This document shows, one piece after another, positions 13,760-19,719 of a stretch of DNA of 19,719 bases. Source of the DNA: RGIG1934 sp964492545 (GTDB lineage Bacteria; Bacillota; Clostridia; Lachnospirales; Lachnospiraceae). The DNA is taken from the NCBI GenBank assembly GCA_964492545.1, contig CAZBKO010000035.1, positions 1 to 19,719 of the forward strand, read 5' to 3'. Below the pieces are notes generated by a model, which saw nothing but the letters and a program-made list of their open reading frames with translations, searched no databases and had not been told where the DNA came from. Every line of letters starts with the position of its first letter. Position 1 is the stretch's first letter. A program made the position numbers and the translations under genes.

Positions 13760-16277
13760 ATGAAAAAATTCAAACAATTTACTGCATTATTATTAGCTGT
13801 TGTGCTTGCAATGCCTGTAGTGTCATTTGCACAGGAAAGTAACATTGATACCGCGAAGAATGATATTTCCTATCCAGCACAAAACATATCAATGGATGAA
13901 TTTAGTGATGATTCATCTAGAGAAGTAAATGATGGATATGAAATTACGAACACAGCTCACACTCTTTATTCTTTAGGTGCCTCAATAAGTAATATTGAGT
14001 GGCACTATAACAGTGGGATTCTTACCATTTCCGGAACAGGAAAAATGGAAGACTATGATAGCTCTAACAGGCCGGAATGGGAACAATATAAGGATGAGAT
14101 TACAAGTATAAAGGTGACAAATGGTGTTACATCAATAGGTGAATTAGCATTTTATGGATACTCTAATCTTGAAAGTATAGAATTGCCGGCATCTCTTACA
14201 TCAATTGGAAGAATATCATTTGCAGAGTGTACCTTACTGGATAATGTAGTGATACCTGATAAGGTCACAGTTATACCATATGGAGCATTTGCAGATTGAT
14301 ATGGACTTAGAAATATTTCATATAATAATATTGTGACAATAGAAGATTATGCATTTCAATGTAATAACATTGACACAGTAACAATCAATTCCAAGCTGGC
14401 GGACATACAGTCACTTGCATTTTTCGGTGCAAGTATTAAGAAATATGAGTCCGTTAATAATTCAAAATATAAGACAAAGGATGGAATTATTTTTACTGAC
14501 GGAGGCAAAACCCTGTATGCATATCCTTCAGCAAATGAAAGAACATCATATGTAGTTCCTGGTACAGTCACAAAGATAGCAGATTCAGCATTTGTAAAGA
14601 ATAAGAATCTTAAAAGCTTAACTATAGGAAATAGCGTTACATCACTTGGATCATCAGCCTGTCAGGATATGGACAGCTTATTAACTATCAGGATACCTGA
14701 TAGTGTCACACAAGCGGGAGACTTCACATTCTTTGGATGTGATGAGCTAACAGCAGTTACCTTTGTAAAAGGACTTAAGGAAAGCTCATATCAAATGTTT
14801 AGAGAATGTCCAATGCTGACAACAATTAATTTTGGTACAGGACTTCAGACGTTAGGTGGACATACATTTGCATATTGTACATCACTTACCAGCGTTGTTT
14901 TGCCATCAACAATTAAGGTGTTGGGAGTAGGGTGCTTTGGAGAGTGCTATGCACTTAAATCATTTAAGTCGACAGCTATAACAAACGTACCATATTCAGC
15001 GTTCTGGAATTGTCATGCACTCAGTAATGTAACTCTTAATAATGGTGTGACAGATATTTACAGGTGTGCATTTTACAGATGTAATTCACTAATGAAAATA
15101 ACTGTACCACGCAGCACTAAATTTATTGAGACTGATGCATTTCCTGCAACAACAGTAATTACATGTGCTAATCCTAACATGAAGCATTTTGGAATAAATG
15201 GATATCGATATTTAGACAGTGTTTCCATAACCGGTACAAGAAAGTACAGTATGGCGTACAAGGTACTGACAAGGGTTAATACCGAGAGGGCTAAAAAGGG
15301 ACTGAAGGCCTTGAAGATGGACAAGGGAATGCTCGAGACAGCAATGAGACGTGCTGCTGAAACAGCGGTATGCTTCGCACATACAAGACCTGACGGCTCT
15401 ATTTGCTTTACTGCAAATAGTGAGATGATTGCCGAGAATATAGCAGTGAATCAGAAAAATGATGCAGAAGTCATGAATTCGTGGATGAATTCGCAGGGAC
15501 ACAAAGAAAATATTCTATCTGAAGATGCACAGAGCATTGGAATTGGATGCTACGTACAAAATGGTATTTATTACTGGACGCAGTGTTTTAGCGCAAAACA
15601 GCTCTCATCTAACTGTGCTAAGCCGGCTGACTGCAGTAAAACTCAGACAATTTCCATCGCAGCCGGAACATTTGATGAAGCAACATCTGATACAGGTGTA
15701 ATATTCGGAGAAGAAAAAAAGTACACATATAAGTACACAGTTAAGCTTAATAGTACAAAGATAAAAGCTCACACAACAGCTAAGGCGACAATGTATTTAG
15801 TAAATCCCGGATTTACATATGCTTCTACGGCACTTAACAATTCCTGCATAAAATGGTCAAGCAATAAGACAAATATTGCGACTGTATCATCTAAAGGAAT
15901 TATCACAGGTAAGAATGCCGGCAAATGCGCAATTGTGGGAAGACTTAAGTTTGCTTCCACAGGTAAAACCTTACAAGTACTTACCAATTTAAATGCAGCT
16001 CAGGTTAAAGCAATAAAAGGTGTTATTACCAAAGCCAAAAGAAAATCATCAAAGGCTTCCGTAGCTGTTAAAAAGGTATCGGGTATATCAGATTCAGATT
16101 GCAACTAACAGTAAGATGACACAATCTAAGAAAACAGTCAAAACAACAAAGACAAGTTATACATTTAGCAAGCTTAAGCTCTCTAAAAAGTATTATGTCC
16201 GTGTGCGTGTATATAAGAAAATAGGCAGCAAAACTTACTATGGAAAGTGGAGTACAGTTAAAAGAGTCAGGAAGTAA
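13760..16277 (+). pseudogene. Secreted BspA-like LRR / CAP-domain surface protein, interrupted twice
   Basis: The start ATG 13760 (TAGGAG upstream) begins a signal peptide with a likely cut after SFA (residue 24). Next come many LRR_5 (BspA/TpLRR) repeats, about residues 60-480, of the type AFxxCxxLxSIxIPxSVTxI. A CAP/SCP domain (about 498-612) follows: LTRVNTERAKKG, FAHTRPDG, AENIAV and NSQGHKENIL. Then come an Ig-like segment (KWSSNKTNIATVSSKGIITGKNAG, about 657-735) and an FN3-like tail ending YYVRVRVYKKIG...YGKWSTVKRVRK. There are two lesions. An in-frame TGA at 14297-14299 stands where the repeat pattern wants Cys (FAD-stop-YGLRNI). A +1 insertion near 16085 (GGTATATCAG for GGTTATCAG) truncates the frame at 16108; skipping it continues to the TAA at 16275-16277. 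The restored protein is about 838 residues. It probably acts outside the cell in adhesion or binding. No sortase or other anchor is seen. Confidence 0.82.
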
Positions 16278-16289
16278 TCGGAGGTAGAC

Positions 16290-17207
16290 ATGAATAAGAA
16301 GGTCACTATGAGAGATGTGGCAGAGGAGGTTGGTGTATCACTGGCTACTGTGTCGTATGTGCTAAATCATTCAGAAAAAGAAAAGATAAGTCATGAGATG
16401 AGACTTAAAGTAATGGAGACTGCTAAAAGAATGAACTATGTTCCCAACCAGTCAGCCAGATCTCTTGCAGGAAAGAACAGTAGCCTAATTGGTATTATTG
16501 TTAACATAGATGATGAAAGTGCATTTTCAAAGAAAAGCCAGTATTATGATTTGGTAGCTGAACTGCAAAAGCAGTTTCATCAGATTGGTTATGATACTGT
16601 AGTATCATTTATGAACAAGATGGATGATGTCGATATCATATCAAAAAGAGGCTTAGAAGCAGCATTTGTTATTGATATAGATGAGAAAAGTATACCGGCT
16701 GCCACGAGAAATTACTACGTTCCTGTAATTTTCCTGGACTGTGATTTTGAAGAAAACCTGTTCTGCAAAATAATTCCGGATTACGAAGCAATGTTTAATG
16801 AGGCAAAGAAAATATTTGCTACTGACAAGCTGTTTTTGGTGTGTGAGGAAGTGAGAAACAATACTATCAGGGAAGTATTTGAAAGTAATTTTGACAAGGA
16901 AAATATATTTGTAAACGGTAGCAGGGAAATGCTGTCTAAGTTTCTGGAAAAGCACAAGGGCAGTAAAGGAATTGTTATTGGAGATGTGCTCGGAATAGAA
17001 GTTGAGAGGTATATATCCAATGAGGACTTTATAGTTATAAGCTATTGCAGCAGAGAAAATATACTTTTAGACGGAACGAAGAGATTTATAGTTAGCAATG
17101 AGGACAGAGCAAGAACAGCAGTAAGTGTGCTAAAGAAGCTGCTTGCCCTTGAGTATGACGATACCAAGTCAAACAGAGTCTGGCTTCCGTTTAAGATTCG
17201 CAGCTAA
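16290..17207 (+). CDS. LacI-family transcriptional regulator
   Basis: This 305-residue protein has a classic LacI N-terminal helix-turn-helix and hinge: VTMRDVAEEVGVSLATVSYVLNH (about residues 5-27), then MNYVPNQSARSLAGKNSSLIGIIV (about 50-70). The rest (about 65-300) is a periplasmic-binding-protein-like effector domain, somewhat shorter than the usual 330-340 residues. The start ATG 16290 has GGAGGT at 16280-16285. Position, directly upstream of a divergence-free MalF/MalG-type importer, suggests it senses a sugar and represses that operon. A LacI-like site with central CG lies at the importer's start point (17483-17498). A strong terminator follows the gene, so it is not read through into the importer. 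The ligand cannot be named from sequence. Confidence 0.93.
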   Translation: MNKKVTMRDVAEEVGVSLATVSYVLNHSEKEKISHEMRLKVMETAKRMNYVPNQSARSLAGKNSSLIGIIVNIDDESAFSKKSQYYDLVAELQKQFHQIGYDTVVSFMNKMDDVDIISKRGLEAAFVIDIDEKSIPAATRNYYVPVIFLDCDFEENLFCKIIPDYEAMFNEAKKIFATDKLFLVCEEVRNNTIREVFESNFDKENIFVNGSREMLSKFLEKHKGSKGIVIGDVLGIEVERYISNEDFIVISYCSRENILLDGTKRFIVSNEDRARTAVSVLKKLLALEYDDTKSNRVWLPFKIRS

Positions 17208-17228
17208 AACATATCAGAAGTTAATATG

Positions 17229-17271
17229 GAATCCCAAAGGTTAGAAAAATCTAGCTTTTGGGATTCTTTTT
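17229..17271 (+). terminator. Rho-independent terminator after the LacI-family gene
   Basis: GAATCCCAAAGG (17229-17240) pairs with CTTTTGGGATTC (17255-17266) with one G-U. An inner TAG/CTA pairing closes a small A-rich loop, and TTTTT follows at 17267-17271. Confidence 0.92.
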
Positions 17272-17272
17272 G

Positions 17273-17385
17273 TTAAGTTGCATTTAAGTTAATTTAAGTA
17301 CTTAACAAATACTTAAAAAACATTTAGATACAGCATTCATAAGGGCTATAGAGCTTTAACTGAACTTAACAAAATAAATTTAAGT
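17273..17385. repeat. Cluster of TTAAGT/ACTTAA half-sites (putative operator array)
   Basis: TTAAGT occurs at 17273, 17284, 17294 and 17380, and ACTTAA at 17300, 17311 and 17364. The first five are spaced 10, 11, 6 and 11 nt. Copies at 17294 and 17300 abut to make the perfect 12-bp palindrome TTAAGTACTTAA (17294-17305). Another ACTTAA at 17483 is part of the start-site operator. The 10-11 nt phasing places sites on one face of the helix. This is likely a regulator-binding array upstream of the importer promoter; AT-richness lowers certainty. Confidence 0.5.
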
Positions 17386-17446
17386 AAAATTTGTGCATAT
17401 AAGACAAAAAAATAGATAAAATCAGATATTTATTGTGCATAATTAC

Positions 17447-17475
17447 TTGACTTTGATACTTCAGAAGTGTATATT
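17447..17475 (+). promoter_or_regulatory. Sigma-A promoter of the carbohydrate importer operon
   Basis: TTGACT (17447-17452) and TATATT (17470-17475) are separated by exactly 17 nt, predicting a start near 17482. The leader to the ATG at 17517 is about 35 nt and holds the operator and the ribosome binding site AGGAGG (17504-17509). Confidence 0.75.
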
Positions 17476-17482
17476 GAAATTA

Positions 17483-17498
17483 ACTTAAACGCATAAGT
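17483..17498. promoter_or_regulatory. LacI-like operator at the importer start site
   Basis: ACTTAAACGCATAAGT is an imperfect palindrome (6 of 8 positions symmetric) with the central CG common in LacI-family operators. It sits at the predicted +1, where a bound repressor would block initiation. Its right-hand 14-mer recurs inverted at 13040-13053. The LacI-family gene 276 nt upstream is the natural candidate to bind it. Confidence 0.55.
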
Positions 17499-17516
17499 AA
17501 ATTAGGAGGTGTAGTG

Positions 17517-18838
17517 ATGAAAAGAAGATGGACAGCATTGATTCCATCAATATTTATCTGGGGAAGTGGTCAGTTCTTTGCGTGTAAACAGAGAATAAAA
17601 GGACTAATATTTTTCTTGGTGCAGATGCTTCTTATTGTTACTGAGATAGCTACCGGGTATTGGGTAGAATATTTTCAGGGATTAATAAGTACATTTGAAA
17701 TAAGAAAGTACGGTGGAATTTTCACAAAGGGCATTTGGGGGTTTATAACCCTGGGTGAGAAAGCGGGTATAGGCGGAGATCAGTCAACAAGTCTGCTGAT
17801 TAATGGCATAGTTACCATACTTGTGCTGCTGCTTGCATTATTGGTATATGTGTGGAACATTATTGACGCATACCGCAGTGGTAAACAGTATGATGAGACA
17901 CATGAATTTGTCAGCAGCAAAGAGTACTGGAAGAAGCTGTATCAAAAGTCATTTGCTTACATAGTATTAGCACCAATTGCATTGCTCATAATATTTTTTG
18001 TATTTATGCCAATAGTTTTCTCGGTGCTGACAGCATTCACAAATTATAACAGAAACAACCTGCCGCCTGCGAATCTTATTGATTGGGTGGGGTTAAAGAA
18101 TTTTTCCAAGCTGTTTAAAGTGCCAATCTGGTCATCAACATTTTTCAAGGTATTAAAATGGACAGTTGTTTGGACCGTATGTGCCACATTCAGCACATTC
18201 TTCTTTGGTATGCTTCAGGCAGTACTTCTTAACAGCAAATATGTAAAATGTTCAAAAATATACAGAGGTATTATGATTTTACCATGGGCAATTNNNNNNN
18301 NNNTATGTTAAATGGACAGTTTGGTCCAATTAATCAATTTTTAATGGACATAGGTGTTATCAATGAAAGAATTCCATTTTTAACTGATCCGATGATTGCA
18401 AAAATAACAATCATACTTGTAAATCTGTGGTTAGGATTTCCGATGTTTATGATTATGATTCAGGGTGTACTTTCAAATATTGATAAAAGCCTGTATGAGG
18501 CTGCAGCAATAGATGGAGCAAGTGGATGGCAGTCATTTAAGAGAATTACACTGCCTCTTGTATCAAGAGCAACAGCACCGCTTGTAATAATGAATCTTGC
18601 GGGAAATTTCAATGGCTTCGGCTCTGTATTTTTCCTTACGGATGGCGGACCGGCCAACTCGTCGATGCAGTTTGCAGGAGAGACTGATATATTGATTTTA
18701 TGGATATATAAGATGACACTTGATCATCAGATGTATGATATGGCGGCTGTAATGTGTATTATTTTATTCATATTTATTGGCAGCGTATCATTGTGGAACT
18801 TTAGAAGAACGAAAGCATTTAAGGAGGTATCTGAATGA
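17517..18838 (+). CDS. Carbohydrate ABC transporter permease, MalF-like (contains assembly gap)
   Basis: This permease is of the MalF type. The N-terminal extension (about residues 1-125, three hydrophobic segments, including PSIFIWGSGQFFACKQRIKG) precedes the core permease helices from about 145. The EAA loop, contacting the ATPase, reads YEAAAIDGASGWQSFKRITLP in the second half. The 10 Ns at 18294-18303 interrupt it between LPWAI and MLNGQFGPIN. Flanking frames need a gap of 3k+2 bases, so 10 is a placeholder; the family pattern suggests about 32 missing bases, giving roughly 447 residues. ATG 17517 is chosen over GTG 17514 because AGGAGG is 7 nt upstream. The stop overlaps the next permease (ATGA). 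The substrate is probably an alpha-glucan oligosaccharide or related sugar, inferred from MalF likeness only. Confidence 0.88.
18294..18303. other. Assembly gap (10 N)
   Basis: This is a run of ten Ns inside the MalF-like gene. The reading frame before it ends on a codon boundary at 18293. After it, the base at 18304 is the third base of a codon, so the true missing length is 2 modulo 3, which 10 is not. The Ns are a fixed-size placeholder. Confidence 0.99.
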
Positions 18839-19656
18839 GAAAATTAAAAGCAGTTTTGATTAATTTAGAACTAATCCTTGTATGCATATGTGTTATTGTT
18901 CCAATATCATGGATTGTTTTGTCTTCGTTTAATAAGGGAAGCGGTCTTGCAACAACTTCACTTATTCCAAAGCATTTTACTATAAATAATTACATAAGAC
19001 TGTTTAAGGATACTAATTACGAATTGTGGTTTTCCAATACATTGTCAATTGCAGTTGTAAATGCTTTTGTATCAGTTATTTTGATTATGATAACAGCCTG
19101 GGTAATGTCGAGATTTAACTTTAAGGGTAAGAAAACAAGCCTTCTAACAATATTGATTCTATCCATGTTTCCAAGCTTTCTGTCAATGACAGCTGTTTAT
19201 ACATTGTTTAATACATTGGGGATTCTTGGAAAACCAATGGCATTGGTTCTTGTGTATGCAGCAGGTGCAATACCTTATAATGTGTGGCTGGTTAAGGGGT
19301 ATTTGGATGGTATTCCAAAGTCCATAGATGAGGCGGCATACATGGATGGAAGTGGTAAGTTTAGAACATTTTTCAGCATAATAATACCGATGTCAAAACC
19401 AATTATAACATATTGTGCAGTATCACAGTTTATGGTTCCATGGATGGATTACATTTTACCTAATCTGCTTTTGACAGGAGATAAGAACAAGACATTGGCA
19501 GTTGGAATATACAGTATGATATCTGATAAGGAAAGCACCAATTTTACATTATTTGCAGCAGGTGCAGTAATCGTTGCAATACCAATTACAATAATTTATC
19601 TTTTATTCCAGAAATATCTGGTTGAAGGTATAAGTGCAGGAGCAAGTAAAGAGTAG
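18835..19656 (+). CDS. Carbohydrate ABC transporter permease, MalG-like
   Basis: This 273-residue inner-membrane permease has six predicted helices. The first is at about residues 8-30 (LELILVCICVIVPISWIVLSSF), and the conserved EAA loop is IDEAAYMDGSGKFRTFFSIIIPMSKP (about 170-195). Its length and layout match MalG/CUT1-family partners that pair with MalF-like permeases and a shared ATPase (MsmX/MalK type), which is not in this window. Start ATG 18835 overlaps the upstream stop by 4 nt (ATGA), with GGAGG 6-7 nt before, so translation is coupled. The family call is secure; the substrate is inferred from the neighbour. Confidence 0.93.
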   Translation: MRKLKAVLINLELILVCICVIVPISWIVLSSFNKGSGLATTSLIPKHFTINNYIRLFKDTNYELWFSNTLSIAVVNAFVSVILIMITAWVMSRFNFKGKKTSLLTILILSMFPSFLSMTAVYTLFNTLGILGKPMALVLVYAAGAIPYNVWLVKGYLDGIPKSIDEAAYMDGSGKFRTFFSIIIPMSKPIITYCAVSQFMVPWMDYILPNLLLTGDKNKTLAVGIYSMISDKESTNFTLFAAGAVIVAIPITIIYLLFQKYLVEGISAGASKE

Positions 19657-19678
19657 ATTAAAAAAGAAAGGATTAACT

Positions 19679-19719
19679 ATGAAGAGAGCGATAGCAATTA
19701 TTATGGCGGGGGCCATGGC
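19679..19719 (+). CDS. Start of a probable secreted protein (sugar-binding protein or glycosidase), truncated by window end
   Basis: ATG 19679 with AAAGGA 6 nt upstream begins MKRAIAIIMAGAM, a positively charged start followed by a hydrophobic core, as in a signal peptide. It sits 22 nt after the MalG-like gene. The expected missing part of the importer is its extracellular solute-binding lipoprotein, so that is the leading guess; a secreted amylase-type enzyme is the alternative. Only 13 codons are visible. Confidence 0.5.
   Translation, partial: MKRAIAIIMAGAM

Noticed and set aside
14297..14299. TGA as a selenocysteine codon in the surface protein
   Set aside because: The repeat Cys in LRR_5 proteins is structural and not redox-active, and no convincing selenocysteine-insertion stem-loop was seen just downstream; a point mutation is simpler.
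17273..17385. CRISPR-like array
   Set aside because: The repeats are only 6 bp, occur in both orientations and have spacers of 4-50 nt; they fit transcription-factor half-sites.

Overview
The window comes from a low-GC Gram-positive bacterium, most likely a gut or rumen Lachnospiraceae (Clostridia). This is inferred from the AT-rich sequence, strong AGGAGG ribosome binding sites, a PolC-type (Firmicutes) polymerase homologue, a BspA-like LRR/CAP surface protein and a LacI-linked MalF/MalG-type importer. All genes lie on the + strand. A 10-N gap at 18294-18303, plus three single-event disruptions in otherwise well-conserved genes, show that this is draft-quality or mutated sequence.

Layout. 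(1) 1-3777: a phosphorelay made of a 5'-truncated hybrid histidine kinase, a four-module hybrid kinase (REC-HK-REC-REC) and a stand-alone HPt protein, closed by a terminator. (2) 3781-7553: a compact, apparently co-transcribed accessory block. It holds a small Cys/His-containing protein of unknown function, a WYL-domain regulator, a SEDS-family (FtsW/RodA/SpoVE) membrane protein broken by a frameshift, and a 339-residue PolC-derived protein that lacks most polymerase domains and has His in place of the first catalytic Asp. A dyad overlaps the likely promoter -10. This block is the best candidate for an undescribed system. (3) 7575-13020: a phosphate (Pho) module with pstB-phoU, a Na+/phosphate cotransporter fused to a PhoU domain, and a PhoP/PhoR-like two-component system. 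The two transcription units start at promoters with nearly identical arrays of 11-bp-phased TTTACA repeats, each 9 nt upstream of a -10, which are probably Pho boxes read by the local response regulator.

(4) 13042-13701: two small membrane proteins, the second with a C-terminal zinc ribbon. (5) 13760-16277: a secreted LRR + CAP + Ig-like/FN3-like surface protein interrupted by an in-frame TGA and by a +1 insertion near its end. (6) 16290-19719: a LacI-family regulator, a terminator, a regulatory region dense in TTAAGT/ACTTAA half-sites, a good sigma-A promoter with a LacI-like operator at the start site, and a carbohydrate ABC importer (malF-like with the N gap, malG-like, and the first codons of a probable secreted binding protein). 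A 14-bp core of the LacI-like operator recurs in inverted orientation at 13040-13053, over the -10 of the small membrane-protein gene, so the regulator may control that gene too.

Functional logic: regions 1, 3 and 6 are conventional sensing and nutrient-uptake modules. Region 2 is set between a terminator and the Pho-box promoter of pstB, as an inserted cassette would be, and its protein combination is not one I recognise.
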